64,000 nucleotides of DNA from Cognatundibacterium aquatile (GTDB lineage: Bacteria > Pseudomonadota > Gammaproteobacteria > Burkholderiales > Burkholderiaceae_D): assembly GCF_014699135.1 (NCBI RefSeq), contig NZ_JACOFT010000001.1, positions 124,001 through 188,000 on the forward strand, in the 5' to 3' direction. Made by a program: the position numbers and the translations under genes. Within the stretch, counting starts at the first letter, position 1; every line of letters starts with the position of its first letter. This document shows, piece after piece, positions 45,122-54,920 of this stretch. The notes below the pieces were generated by a model, which saw nothing but the letters and a program-made list of their open reading frames with translations, was not told the origin of the DNA and searched no databases.

Positions 45122-45128
45122 GCCTAAC
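45122..45128 (-). other. Integron core site upstream of the cassette gene
   Basis: GTTAGGC on the minus strand fits GTTRRRY and sits 18 bases before the cassette gene start. Upstream of it a GGGAC/GTCCC hairpin is present but there is no RYYYAAC partner, so it is not a complete attC; it could be an attI-like or secondary site. Confidence 0.5.
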
Positions 45129-45242
45129 GAAAGAAAGGGACTTCCCCGTCCCAAGAAAATGGCATCACCTTTACGGTTTGCCGAAGTAGTGCAAAGACGG
45201 AAATTCCAGTCAACATCATGATCCAATCAAGAGGGAGAAGTC

Positions 45243-45389
45243 ATGCACAAGCATATCATTAATGCATCACCAGAACCCACCACGAATACCATCGTGACCA
45301 TTGGCATTGATTTTCATAGACATGCAATTCAGCTTTATTTGAATATCGCACTGCGCTGGCTAGTCAATCGTGCCGCATGCCTGTCGTAG
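45243..45389 (+). pseudogene. Short ORF, possible IS110-type transposase remnant
   Basis: A 48-codon frame with GGGAG before its ATG encodes MHKHIINASPEPTTNTIVTI and then GIDFHRHAIQLYLN. The TIGIDxxxxxxQL pattern is reminiscent of the N-terminal DEDD strand of IS110-family transposases, after which the frame diverges. No further transposase sequence or terminal repeats were found, so this is a weak call. The rest of the gap 45129-45513 holds nothing else I can support. Confidence 0.25.
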
Positions 45390-45513
45390 CGGGGCTGCGT
45401 AATTTGGCCGCTGTCGTGCCAGCGGGTTCCATCCAGCACGACAGGGAAGTGAGCGGGGCAGCGCAAACATGCTGGGTTACCGCTATGCGTTGTTAAGTGG
45501 TTTCTGGTGATGG

Positions 45514-47115
45514 TCAGGCGCGCAGTCCGTCCTTAATCATGTCGGCTGCTTTCTCACCTATCATCATGGTCGGTGCATTGGTGTTACCGCCCAGCAGGGT
45601 AGGCATGATCGATGCATCGACAATGCGTAGACCGTGCAGGCCGATGACTTTTAACTCCGGATCAACCACCGCCATGTTGTCGTTACCCATTTTGCAGGTG
45701 CCGATAGGGTGATAGACGGTGTCGGCGGTCTGGCGGATGACGGCGCGGATGTCATCATCGGTATGCACATTGGCGGTCTGATAATCGCTGCTGCGGGCAT
45801 TCGCCAGTGCGGGCACATCCATCAGTTTGCGGGTCAGCTTAAAGCCTTTCAGCATGACTTCCATGTCGTCGGGATGCTCCAGGAAACGCGGGTTGATCAG
45901 TGGCGTTGCCATAGGATCGGGGCTGGCTAACGTGACTTCGCCTATGCTTTTCGGGCGTAACAGGCAGACGTGGCACGAGTAGCCATGACCGAGATGCAAT
46001 TTGCGCGCGTGGTCGTCGAGCATCGCCATGACGAAATGCAATTGAATATCTGGCGCAGACAAAGACGGATCGGTTTTAAGAAAACCGCCGCCTTCGGCAC
46101 CGTTCGAGGTCAGCATGCCGCGTCGTTGCGAACGGTAACGCCCCAGTTCGCGCAGCAGACGCAGGCTGCCAGCGGCGGAAACGCCAAGTAGATCAAGGCT
46201 TTTCGCGCGATATTTAAACACGAAATCCGGATGATCCTGCAAATTCTGACCGACGCCGGGCAGGTCGTGCACTACAGGGATTCCCATGCTTTGCAGCGCA
46301 TTCGCATTGCCGACGCCGGACAGCATCAGTAATTGCGGCGTTTGCAGCGCACCGCCTGCTAGCAAGACTTCATGCCGTGCACGCAGGGTTTTTTTCTGAC
46401 CGTTTTGCAGCATTTCGACGCCGACGGCGCGCTTGCCTTCAAACAGAATTCTGGTGACATAGCAGCCGGTTTCCACGCGCAGATTTGGCCGCTTGCCCAT
46501 GTGCGGCCGCAGATACGCGCGCGATGCACTCCAGCGTTCGCCATTGTGCTGGGTCAGCTGATACAAGCCTATGCCTTCCTGCTCGGCACCGTTGAAATCG
46601 GTATTGATGCGAAAGCCCGCCTGTTTGCCCGCTTCGATCAGCAATTGCTGATACGGGTTATCGGTGCGTAACTCGCTGACATGCAGCGGCCCGGCGTTGC
46701 CGTGGTATGCGTCATGATGGGTTTCATTATTTTCTGAACGTTTGAAATACGGTAAAACCTCGTCATACGACCAGCCGGTGTTGCCCAGCGCTGCCCAGTG
46801 ATCGTAATCCTGCCGGTGTCCACGCACGTAAATCATTGCATTCAGACCGGAAGACCCACCCAGCATTTTGCCGCGCGGCTGATAGCCACGGCGTCCATTC
46901 AGGCCGGGTTGTGGCACGGTTTCAAACGCCCAGTTATTCAGTTTGCCTGGCAGCATGGCAACCACACCAGCGGGCGTATTCACCACCAGGCTGTCGCCAC
47001 CGCCACCGGCTTCCAGTAGGGTTACGCTGAGATCCGGGTCTTCAGTCAGGCGTCCGGTCACGGCACAACCGCCGGAACCACCGCCGACCACAATATAGTC
47101 GCTGATATTATTCAT
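45514..47115 (-). CDS. GMC-family oxidoreductase (choline dehydrogenase-like)
   Basis: This 533-residue FAD enzyme oxidises an alcohol. It has the N-terminal dinucleotide motif YIVVGGGSGGCAVTGRL (8-24) with the ribose-binding Glu in LLEAGG, the GMC signature GKMLGGSSGLNAMIYVRG, and the C-terminal active-site blocks YHPIGTCKMG (His) and LGGNTNAPTMMIGEKAADMI (Asn). It resembles the choline dehydrogenase/alcohol dehydrogenase AlkJ group, but the substrate cannot be told. It is divergent from an AraC regulator 149 bases away, which probably controls it. Confidence 0.9.
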   Translation of the reverse strand: MNNISDYIVVGGGSGGCAVTGRLTEDPDLSVTLLEAGGGGDSLVVNTPAGVVAMLPGKLNNWAFETVPQPGLNGRRGYQPRGKMLGGSSGLNAMIYVRGHRQDYDHWAALGNTGWSYDEVLPYFKRSENNETHHDAYHGNAGPLHVSELRTDNPYQQLLIEAGKQAGFRINTDFNGAEQEGIGLYQLTQHNGERWSASRAYLRPHMGKRPNLRVETGCYVTRILFEGKRAVGVEMLQNGQKKTLRARHEVLLAGGALQTPQLLMLSGVGNANALQSMGIPVVHDLPGVGQNLQDHPDFVFKYRAKSLDLLGVSAAGSLRLLRELGRYRSQRRGMLTSNGAEGGGFLKTDPSLSAPDIQLHFVMAMLDDHARKLHLGHGYSCHVCLLRPKSIGEVTLASPDPMATPLINPRFLEHPDDMEVMLKGFKLTRKLMDVPALANARSSDYQTANVHTDDDIRAVIRQTADTVYHPIGTCKMGNDNMAVVDPELKVIGLHGLRIVDASIMPTLLGGNTNAPTMMIGEKAADMIKDGLRA

Positions 47116-47264
47116 GTGTCTCTCTCTTTGGATGAGGCTGTACGCGATGGCCTCGCCAGTGTCAGGCCTGTTGTTTTATTTTTCCGGTGTACGGTACGGT
47201 GATATTAGTATGCCGTTTCGGTTAAAGTAAGGACATTTACTGCCACGTTGTCAGACCATCACAG

Positions 47265-48293
47265 ATGAACCAGCCTGCGCCCACCATATCCGCACTCTTG
47301 TCGGTACAAGATGCGGTATTTCCTGCTCATCCGTTCAGCGGAGTGCTGGCGATCGCGCGTGAGCAGGATTGGCGTTGGCAGGATATGTTTCCCGCCTTTG
47401 CCGAGCATCACGATAACCGCATCAGTTATACCCAGGCACGCGAAGGCCTGTTACAGGCGCGACACCGTGGCGGCGCTGATCTGGGGCTGCGATCCGGTAC
47501 GCGTAAAGCCTTGCCGCAACTGGGTCAGATGGCCACCGGTATGCGTGCGCAGGAAACGCTGGCGCAGGCTTTGCAATTCGGTCTCGACTATCAACTGATC
47601 GCCGGCTCTATGGTGCATCTGCAACTGGAAGCGGGGCCGCAACAATCGGCACTGCTTGCCTTGCCTTTATTCGACGATGCGGAATTGCAGGATTTTCTGG
47701 AAGTCGATCATCTGGTTACCGCCATCAATGCGGCGCGCCAATTGTGCGGCTGCCGCTTTCCGCTGGTAAGGGTGGAACTGCGTTCGCAGCCCGGCGCGAG
47801 TCTGACAGCGTACGAAAAATTCTTTGCCTGCACTGTGATCGCGGGTGCTGATGTCAGTCGTATCGTGATCGACAACCAGGTGTTGCAAATGGCGTTGCCG
47901 CAACCGGATGCGCTGCTGGCACATACTTCGCACGACGCTTGTCAGGCGGAACTGGCGGCGGTTGGTGTGCTTGGACGGCAAAGCCTGCTACGCACTCTGA
48001 CTGCGCTTCAGTGTGAATTGCACAGCGTGGCACAGACGGCATCTGTCCTGGGAACCAGCGAACGTTCTTTGCATCGTTTGCTGGCGCGCGAAGGAACTTC
48101 GTATTTCCAGATTACCGAAACTATCCGCATCGGACGGGCGCGGCAATTACTGCAAACCGGCCTGAGTCTGGAACGTATTGCGGAAGAACTCGGCTATTCC
48201 GACAGTCGCAGTTTCCGGCGCGCGTTCAGACGCTGGACGACGCAGACCCCGGCTGAATTCCGTCAGAGTCAGGCGCAGACACAGCTGCGTTGA
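47265..48293 (+). CDS. AraC-family transcriptional regulator
   Basis: This 342-residue regulator has an N-terminal ligand domain of the OruR/ArgR-like (Arabinose_bd) type and a C-terminal pair of helix-turn-helix motifs: [20 protein letters not shown] and [20 protein letters not shown], ending in [14 protein letters not shown]. It is divergent from the GMC oxidoreductase gene and probably activates it in response to that enzyme's substrate. Confidence 0.9.
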   Translation: MNQPAPTISALLSVQDAVFPAHPFSGVLAIAREQDWRWQDMFPAFAEHHDNRISYTQAREGLLQARHRGGADLGLRSGTRKALPQLGQMATGMRAQETLAQALQFGLDYQLIAGSMVHLQLEAGPQQSALLALPLFDDAELQDFLEVDHLVTAINAARQLCGCRFPLVRVELRSQPGASLTAYEKFFACTVIAGADVSRIVIDNQVLQMALPQPDALLAHTSHDACQAELAAVGVLGRQSLLRTLTALQCELHSVAQTASVLGTSERSLHRLLAREGTSYFQITETIRIGRARQLLQTGLSLERIAEELGYSDSRSFRRAFRRWTTQTPAEFRQSQAQTQLR

Positions 48294-48303
48294 ATCCCAG
48301 ATT

Positions 48304-50664
48304 TCAGGTGATGGCAGACGCTGGCGGTACGCACGCCGGTAAGCTGAACCAGAATGTCGAGCCTTCACCGGGGCAACTCAGGAAAAAGATTTCGCCATGC
48401 ATTTTTTCGACCAGCGCTTTGGTGATGGCCAGCCCCAAACCGGTTCCTCCCTGGCGACGGGTATTGGTGCCGTCGGCCTGCGTAAACGGTTCAAATAATT
48501 GCGTCTGAAAATCGAGTGGAATGCCGGGGCCGCGATCACTGACGGCGATATGATAATGGCTCTGTTCCTGATAAATTCTGACGGTCACGCTTTCACCTTC
48601 GGGTGAGAATTTGGCCGCGTTGGAGATCAGATTCGCCATCACCTGCATCAGCCTGTCGTGGTCACCCAGACTCCAGGCCTGCATCACTTGTTGTTCCATG
48701 ATCAGCCCGACGCGCAGCGAGCTGGTGTAGGCTTCGTTGGCTTCCATCGCATTGTGCAGCATTTCGATCAGATCGACAGGCTCAGAACGGATATTCATTT
48801 TGCCGTTGTTCAGTTTATCGATGTCGAGAATATCGTTGACCAGATTCACCAGGCGCTTGCTGTTATTGTGCGCGATCCGTATCAATTGCCGGGCTGCGTC
48901 AGGTAAGGTGCCACCGACGCCGGATTCCAGCAAACCGAGTGAGCCGCGAATTGAGGTCAGCGGCGTGCGTAGTTCGTGGCTGACCATCGACACGAATTCT
49001 GTTTTGAGCTGATTGATACGCAGGCGCTCGCTGATGTCCATGACAAAGACGACCCACTCGCGCGGAGAATTTTCCAGATAACCCAGACCCACCAGCACCG
49101 GTATTGCCGAACCATCGGCACGTCGCAGCATGACTTCGAACGGTGCCGTGGTACCGGTGCTGAGCATTTCTGTATATGCCTGATGTACCAGATACTGATC
49201 CTGCTCTGACAACACGACTCGCCACAGAAACTGCTCTGCCAGTAGTTGTTCGCGAGAGTATCCGGACAACTGACAAAACATGCGGTTCACGTCCGTCAGA
49301 CGGGAGCCGTCACTGCCATACAAAATGCCGATCAGGCTGGAATTCATGATGCGCTGCAAGCGGCTTTCGCTTTCGCGCAGCGCATCCAGAGTTTTTCTTT
49401 GTCCGGTGATATCTTCTATCATCCAGACCGCCCCTTTTTCGTAGGTTTCAGCGGGCAGGGCGCGACCAGCGACGCGCGCCATGAACGACTCGCCATCGGC
49501 GCGCCGCAGATACCATTCAAGCTCTACCAGTTCATCGGCTTCCAGATTCGGTATCACTGCCTGACCGAAGGCGCGGTAGTCTTCATCGTTGTGGTACAGA
49601 AAAGTGGTTTTTACCCCTATCATTGATTTCGCATCAGGGAAGCGGCACAAATCGGCGAGAGCCTCATTGGCGCGGATGATGACGCCGTTGCTGACGAACA
49701 TAATGCCCACCGGCGCGTTGGCGATCAGAATTTCCAGTTCGCGTGCCAATTCTTTATAACGGACATTATTCGAGCGCAGCAATTCCTGATTCAGCTGCAA
49801 TTGTTCTTCTGTGCGTTTGCGTTCTGTAATGTCGATGTGGGTGCCGACGATACGCACGGCACGCTGATTTTCATCCCATTCGACAGCGGCCCCGAGTGAC
49901 ATAATCCAGCGCCATTCGCCTGCACGATTTTTCTGTCGGAACTCGGCGTGGTAATCGGTTTTGCCCTTCGAAGCAAAATGGATGCGATAGGCTTCTTTTA
50001 TTCCGGCAACATCGTCCGGATGCACGCTGTGCTTCCAGAAGTAATCCCAGAATGCAAACGGATTGGCAAATTCTTCGATCGAGTGTTCGATCATGTTGCT
50101 GTATTCGGGACTGAAGGTGGCGGCGCCGGTGTTCAGGTTGATGTCGTACAAACCCTGATTCGAGGCCTGCATGACCAGTCGCCGCTGTTGTTCCGCTGTG
50201 ATTAAGCTGCGCTCAGTCTGTTTGCTGCGGGTCTGATCCATAAAGCAGCCATGCCAGAGCAGACTGCCATCGGCCTGCAGTTCCGGGCTGGCCTCGCCCG
50301 CCATCCAGCGCTCTTCGCCATTCTTGAGAACGATGCGGAATTCATGCGTCCAGACGTGCAGATGTTCAGCCGCCGTGCGGACGCTGAGCATGAATGCAGA
50401 TAAATCTGCCGGATGCACTTTTCTGAACAGAATATTGACGTCTGCGCACAGCTCTGCGGCACTGAATTCAAACAAGCGTTCAACCGCCTCGCTTGCATAA
50501 TTGAAACAAAAGCGTTCGGCGGAAAAACGTTGATACTGAAAAAAAACTGCCGGCAGAAAGCGCGAGAAATTATTCAGCAAGGCTTGGCTGACTTTCAGCG
50601 CTTTCAGCTCTGCTGCCGTGATCTCTGCAGCAACCGGGTTGGGTGGCGTTGGTGTGACAGACAT
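48304..50664 (-). CDS. Soluble multi-PAS sensor histidine kinase
   Basis: This 786-residue cytoplasmic kinase has no membrane helix. Four or so PAS/PAC units fill about residues 20-545, followed by HisKA ([10 protein letters not shown], phosphorylated His near 562) and HATPase_c (N box [18 protein letters not shown] boxes DRGPGIPL and [13 protein letters not shown]). No receiver domain is attached and no response regulator gene is adjacent, so it is an orphan kinase. The start at 50664 was set to [10 protein letters not shown]; ribosome-binding support is weak. It is convergent with the AraC regulator, with only 10 bases between stops. Confidence 0.9.
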   Translation of the reverse strand: MSVTPTPPNPVAAEITAAELKALKVSQALLNNFSRFLPAVFFQYQRFSAERFCFNYASEAVERLFEFSAAELCADVNILFRKVHPADLSAFMLSVRTAAEHLHVWTHEFRIVLKNGEERWMAGEASPELQADGSLLWHGCFMDQTRSKQTERSLITAEQQRRLVMQASNQGLYDINLNTGAATFSPEYSNMIEHSIEEFANPFAFWDYFWKHSVHPDDVAGIKEAYRIHFASKGKTDYHAEFRQKNRAGEWRWIMSLGAAVEWDENQRAVRIVGTHIDITERKRTEEQLQLNQELLRSNNVRYKELARELEILIANAPVGIMFVSNGVIIRANEALADLCRFPDAKSMIGVKTTFLYHNDEDYRAFGQAVIPNLEADELVELEWYLRRADGESFMARVAGRALPAETYEKGAVWMIEDITGQRKTLDALRESESRLQRIMNSSLIGILYGSDGSRLTDVNRMFCQLSGYSREQLLAEQFLWRVVLSEQDQYLVHQAYTEMLSTGTTAPFEVMLRRADGSAIPVLVGLGYLENSPREWVVFVMDISERLRINQLKTEFVSMVSHELRTPLTSIRGSLGLLESGVGGTLPDAARQLIRIAHNNSKRLVNLVNDILDIDKLNNGKMNIRSEPVDLIEMLHNAMEANEAYTSSLRVGLIMEQQVMQAWSLGDHDRLMQVMANLISNAAKFSPEGESVTVRIYQEQSHYHIAVSDRGPGIPLDFQTQLFEPFTQADGTNTRRQGGTGLGLAITKALVEKMHGEIFFLSCPGEGSTFWFSLPACVPPASAIT

Positions 50665-50802
50665 CAGCTTGCTTAAAAAAAACAGAAAAAATGTGCAGAA
50701 AATTGGGTGTTTAACGCACAACCGATATCATGCCCATGACCGGCAGCGAGCCGTTGTTGCTGCCGTTGCTGCGTATCTCAGATGACAGCAGGAAACCTGA
50801 TG

Positions 50803-51282
50803 TTACGGGTGCTGCGTGATGATCTGATTGAAGAAATCATACACGCCTTGTTCACTCATTTTGCGTGCATTCGACAATTCACCACCTTTCGATGCAAACA
50901 AGACACTGTTATCTGCTTTTAAAACGACAGCGGCCGGAATACCCTTTTTAATCGGGTTGCCGTAGCTGTTTGCCAGCGCCAGATTTTTATCAAACTGACC
51001 AACATCGACTTTGACCAGCACGAATTTGCTGGCGATCAGGGCGGCGCTTTGTCCTTGCATAGAACGGTCGAGCTCCAGACAATCCTTGCACCAGTTCGCG
51101 CCGAAAATCACCAGCACTTTTTTGTTGCTGGCCTGTGCCTGCGTCAGCGCTTTGGCGACTGCAGCGGGCGCATCAGCAGTTTCGTCATATGGTCTGGCAA
51201 CGTCGGCATGTGCAAGGTTTAACGCAAGACCAATCGTGCATGCGGAAATGAGTCTGGAGACAAAGGAGAAAGTTTTTTTCAT
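50803..51282 (-). CDS. Periplasmic thioredoxin-like protein
   Basis: This 159-residue protein has a signal peptide (LISACTIGLALNLAHA) and a thioredoxin fold with VLVIFGANWCKDCLELDRSM, where the active site is WCKDC. The cis-Pro region reads KKGIPAAVVL. The CKDC site occurs in several periplasmic thioredoxins of the DUF255/thioredoxin_7 type. It would act on exported disulfides; the partner is unknown. Confidence 0.85.
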   Translation of the reverse strand: MKKTFSFVSRLISACTIGLALNLAHADVARPYDETADAPAAVAKALTQAQASNKKVLVIFGANWCKDCLELDRSMQGQSAALIASKFVLVKVDVGQFDKNLALANSYGNPIKKGIPAAVVLKADNSVLFASKGGELSNARKMSEQGVYDFFNQIITQHP

Positions 51283-51440
51283 GTTGAAGCCGCAGGAAAG
51301 GAAAACTTTCAGATAGTGACGTAATTTTTGCGCTTTGTCATCGCTGATATGGCGCAAGCAAGATTGGAATAACTGTATATGCATACAGTTTTGTAGCGAA
51401 AAACAGATAAAATAAACCAGAATTCATCCCTATTGATGAA

Positions 51441-52526
51441 ATGAGTTTCAATCTCACCCCAACGATCTGCGTTTTGAAAAAAATTATTCATTGTGATTGC
51501 GACTGTTTTTACGCCTCGATAGAAATGCGGGACGATCCGTCATTGCGGGGCAGGCCACTGGCGATTGGCGGTCAACCGGATCAACGCGGCGTCGTGGCGA
51601 CTTGTAATTACGAGGCGCGGCGTTTCGGCATCCGTTCAGCCATGCCGATGTCGCAGGCAGTACGCCGTTGCCCGGAGCTGCTGATTTTGCCGCCGACGAT
51701 GGAAAAATACCGGATTGCATCGCGCCAGATTCTGGCGATTTACCGCGACTACACCGAGGCGATCGAGCCTTTATCGCTGGATGAAGCGTATCTCGATGTC
51801 AGTCAGGCGACCAGCCATCATGGCAGCGCGACCCTGATTGCGCGTGAAATCCGCGCCCGGATTGCCGACACCGTCGGTATCACCGCTTCGGCAGGCGTGG
51901 CGCCAAATAAGTTTCTCGCCAAGATTGCCAGCGACTGGAACAAGCCGGATGGCTTGTTCGTCATTTTGCCGGATCAGGTGGAAGAGTTCGTTGCGGCCTT
52001 GCCGGTGGCAAGATTGTTTGGCGTCGGCAAAGTCACTGCCGCCAAATTACACAGCATGGGCATTCAGGAATGCCGCGATTTGCGGGCGTGGTCGCTGGCA
52101 GATCTGATGCAACATTTCGGCAAGCTCGGCAATAGCTTGTATCAGTTGTGTCGCGGTATTGATCTGCGCGAGGTGCGCGCCAGCAGCGAGCGCAAATCGG
52201 TCAGTACCGAAGAAACCTATGTCCATGATTTGCCCGATCTGACCGCGTGTGTGGCCGAACTGCCTGCTTTATACGCGTCGCTGCAACAGCGGGTGCAGCG
52301 GGCAGATGCGATCAGCCATATTCATAAACTCTACGTCAAAATCCGCTTTTCTGATTTTCGTATCACCACCGTCGAATGCGTTTCAAAAACGCTGGATATC
52401 GGTTTGTTTCAGCAATTGTTGGAAACCGGATTTCAGCGCCGCCAGTTACCCGTGCGCCTGCTGGGTCTGGGCGTGCGACTTGCTGAAACGGAAGCCGCCA
52501 GCGGGCAGCAATTAGGTCTGTTTTGA
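51441..52526 (+). CDS. dinB: DNA polymerase IV
   Basis: DinB is a Y-family translesion polymerase. The 361-residue protein has the palm motif HCDCDCFYASIEMRDDPSLR in place of the more usual HIDMDAFFASVE, the catalytic SLDEAYLD block, the helix-hairpin-helix LFGVGKVTAAKLHSMGI, and a little-finger domain. It ends with QLGLF, the canonical beta-clamp binding peptide. The length is normal. No LexA box could be confirmed upstream. Confidence 0.94.
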   Translation: MSFNLTPTICVLKKIIHCDCDCFYASIEMRDDPSLRGRPLAIGGQPDQRGVVATCNYEARRFGIRSAMPMSQAVRRCPELLILPPTMEKYRIASRQILAIYRDYTEAIEPLSLDEAYLDVSQATSHHGSATLIAREIRARIADTVGITASAGVAPNKFLAKIASDWNKPDGLFVILPDQVEEFVAALPVARLFGVGKVTAAKLHSMGIQECRDLRAWSLADLMQHFGKLGNSLYQLCRGIDLREVRASSERKSVSTEETYVHDLPDLTACVAELPALYASLQQRVQRADAISHIHKLYVKIRFSDFRITTVECVSKTLDIGLFQQLLETGFQRRQLPVRLLGLGVRLAETEAASGQQLGLF

Positions 52527-52530
52527 GGAT

Positions 52531-52632
52531 AAATATACTGGGGGGAGTATATTTTAAAGCCCTTTAAACATAAGGACATTAAGTGTGTTTGATGAAAAAG
52601 CAGGGGGAGTATATGAAAATACCCGCTTTTTC
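52531..52632. repeat. Dispersed ATACT..AGTAT element, copy B
   Basis: AAATATACT (52531-52539), GGGGGG and AGTATATTT (52546-52554) form the palindrome. CCTTTAAACATAAGGACATT follows, then a second hairpin GAAAAAGC (52594-52601) and GCTTTTTC (52625-52632), with GGGGGAGTATAT inside it. It begins 4 bases after the dinB stop, between convergent genes, as copy A is. Confidence 0.75.
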
Positions 52633-52652
52633 AGTGTAGATTTCGGCTGAAT

Positions 52653-52705
52653 TATCAGCTTAGACATATCAGCTTAGACATCAGCTTAGATATCAGCGCA
52701 GATAT
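52653..52705. repeat. 14-nt tandem repeat overlapping the solute-binding gene stop
   Basis: TATCAGCTTAGACA occurs twice exactly (52653-52666, 52667-52680), followed by TCAGCTTAGA and a diverged TATCAGCGCAGATA. The last unit covers the stop and final codons of the solute-binding protein gene. Confidence 0.75.
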
Positions 52706-53451
52706 TTGAGCCGCAGCTTGTCGAATAAGCCGGATTGCTGCACCTTTTCAAAAGCTTTGCGTAGCTTTTTCACCAGCGCCGGGTCGCTGTTTTTGCTCAT
52801 CGCCAGATAATAATTGCTGCTGCCATCGAGTAGGAGCAATGGTTCGAGTTCATCCATCGTACGGTTCTGCGACTTCATTAAAAACGCGGCGCTCCAGTTC
52901 TGAAAAATGGCCAGATCAACGCGGCCCATCAGAAATTTTTTCATGTTGGATTCGTCAGTCGGTGCGTAGTCGACCACGTAGTCAGGAAACTGTCCTTTAC
53001 GCATGAAGTCCTTCGCTGATGCCATTTCCCGTACCAGCCCGGTTTTGTAAGCACCGGCATCGGTCAGCGTTTTTATCTGTATGTCGGTGCGGGACTTCAA
53101 TTTATACAGATAAATCTGGCGGTTGCTGAGCACGCCTATCCACTCAAACTGCGCATCACGCTCGGGCGTGCGGGTCATGGAATAAATCAGGGTATTCGGT
53201 TGTTGCAGCGCACGTTGATACGCGCGTGCCCAGGGTATCAGTTCTATCGGGGCTGCCAGCTTTGCTTCTTGCAAAACCGCCTGCACAATTTCGGTGGAAT
53301 AGCCGGTGACGCTGCCATGCTCTTCGAAATTCAGCGGTGGCAAACTCTCGGTGACCACCGATAACTGACTGGCGCAGACGGTTGCGGGTGCCAGACTGCA
53401 TGCGCAGAACAACAAACAATCAGATAACAAAGAAAAAGCAAAGCGAGGCAT
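52693..53451 (-). CDS. Family 3 extracellular solute-binding protein
   Basis: This 252-residue periplasmic protein has a signal peptide (ending near TVCASQ) and the SBP_bac_3 pattern: LSVVTESLPPLNFEEHGSVT, GYSTEIVQAVLQEA, and PWARAYQRALQQPNTLIYSM. The last block is the W.R....V...P...PYT.RTPER form shared with the PhoX/HisJ-type polyamine-like binding proteins of unknown ligand. No permease or ATPase gene is nearby. It follows the aminotransferase gene by about 125 bases. Confidence 0.85.
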   Translation of the reverse strand: MPRFAFSLLSDCLLFCACSLAPATVCASQLSVVTESLPPLNFEEHGSVTGYSTEIVQAVLQEAKLAAPIELIPWARAYQRALQQPNTLIYSMTRTPERDAQFEWIGVLSNRQIYLYKLKSRTDIQIKTLTDAGAYKTGLVREMASAKDFMRKGQFPDYVVDYAPTDESNMKKFLMGRVDLAIFQNWSAAFLMKSQNRTMDELEPLLLLDGSSNYYLAMSKNSDPALVKKLRKAFEKVQQSGLFDKLRLKYLR

Positions 53452-53577
53452 GCCGGGATTTTAACAGTTGGATATGTGCGAAGGTGAGTATCAGGCCATC
53501 GTTGGCGGCTTTTATTCACATATTCATATCACATTGCATCACATCGTATTTCGTCAGGCGAAATACGATGATGTGCA

Positions 53578-54909
53578 TTAAGCTGCGGCCACTTTTTGCA
53601 TCGCTGCGAGTAAGGCATCAATATGTGATTCGGGAGTAAAAATTCCGGGTGTGACTCTGATGCAGCTGCCAGATACCAGGCCGTTGCGGGGAACCGTAAA
53701 AATGCCATATTGCAAGGCGAGTTGTGTTGCTAATCCCGTGGTGTCTTCCGCCTTGGTTTTTCCTTTCAGACGGAATGCGCTGATGGCGCTGCTCAGCCGC
53801 GTATCGGACGAGGCCAGCACGTCGACGCCCTTGATCTGGCGCGCGCCTTCGACCCAGCGATTGCGCAAATACTGCAGCCGCGCCTGTTTGTTCGCCACGC
53901 CGACGGCGGCGTGCAGATCGAGCGCTTTCGGCAGGCTCAGGTAAGCCGCAAAATTCAGTGTACCGGTGTGCACGCGTGTGCTGATATCGTCGCCATCAGG
54001 CTCACCCAGATAAGGGGCAATATCGCGCACGCGCCCACGCTTGATATACACCGCGCCGACACCGACCGGCGCGCCTATCCATTTGTGCAGATTAATGCCG
54101 ACGAAATCCGCCTGCAGATCAGGAATGCGCATGTCGAGTTGTCCAAAGCCGTGGGCGGTATCGACGATCACATCAATACCGCGTTCGCGCGCCAGTCGGG
54201 CAATGTGGGCGACGGGTAAGACCATGCCGTTGCGGTGATTGACATGCGTGAGCAGAATTAATTTCAGGCGCGGATGCTGATCCATCGCTGCCACATAGGC
54301 GGCGACCACGGCATCGTAACTGAATGGTTCAGGCATACTGATCGCCACAACGTTGACGCCACGGCGTTGCTTTAACCAGCGCATGGTGGTGATCATATTG
54401 TCGTAATCGATATCGGCATACAGCACGCTGTCACCTGCTGTCAGGCGTTGGTAACCCGCGATCAGCACTTGCAAGGCTTCGGTTGCGCCGCGCGTAAATA
54501 CGATTTCATCTTGGTGAACGCCGAGCGCGTCGGCGGTACGTTTGCGGGCAGTCTCGAATTCGGCAGGAAAGCGCACCCGCCCGTACCAGGCATTACCACG
54601 GTTGACCATCGCCAGTTGCTGTTGATAATCGGCCAGCACAGACTTCGACATCGAACCCCAGTAAGCATTGTCGAGCAGGATGACATCATCCGTGATGTCG
54701 TATTGTGCTGCGACTGCATTCCAGTAAGCGTTATCACGCGCCAGCGTCGCCGGTGTTGCGCCAACAGGGGCGACCGGCATGGCTGGTGAAGCTGGTGATG
54801 GCTGGCCTGCCGCACCTGCGCTACCGGATGCCAGCGGCAGCGTTCCCAACAGTGCTCCTGAGCATAATAAATGACGACGCCTGGCATCGACTTTGTCGTT
54901 GTTTTTCAT
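53578..54909 (-). CDS. Tat-exported class V aminotransferase (isopenicillin N epimerase-like)
   Basis: This 443-residue PLP enzyme has a Tat signal (DARRRHLLCSGALLGTLPLA). The class V core shows ITDDVILLDNAYWGSM, FTRGATEALQVLIAGYQ, the PLP-phosphate region, IVDTAHGFGQLDM, and the PLP lysine in VGINLHKWIGAPVG. The family includes CefD and cysteine desulfurases, and export by Tat suggests that it folds with PLP before transport. The ATG at 54909 follows the TonB receptor stop by 11 bases, so the two share one transcript. Confidence 0.87.
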   Translation of the reverse strand: MKNNDKVDARRRHLLCSGALLGTLPLASGSAGAAGQPSPASPAMPVAPVGATPATLARDNAYWNAVAAQYDITDDVILLDNAYWGSMSKSVLADYQQQLAMVNRGNAWYGRVRFPAEFETARKRTADALGVHQDEIVFTRGATEALQVLIAGYQRLTAGDSVLYADIDYDNMITTMRWLKQRRGVNVVAISMPEPFSYDAVVAAYVAAMDQHPRLKLILLTHVNHRNGMVLPVAHIARLARERGIDVIVDTAHGFGQLDMRIPDLQADFVGINLHKWIGAPVGVGAVYIKRGRVRDIAPYLGEPDGDDISTRVHTGTLNFAAYLSLPKALDLHAAVGVANKQARLQYLRNRWVEGARQIKGVDVLASSDTRLSSAISAFRLKGKTKAEDTTGLATQLALQYGIFTVPRNGLVSGSCIRVTPGIFTPESHIDALLAAMQKVAAA

Positions 54910-54920
54910 ACTGTTACCAC

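Noticed and set aside
45122-45240. A complete attC upstream of the cassette gene
   Set aside because: Only the core GTTAGGC and a GGGAC hairpin are present; no RYYYAAC partner.
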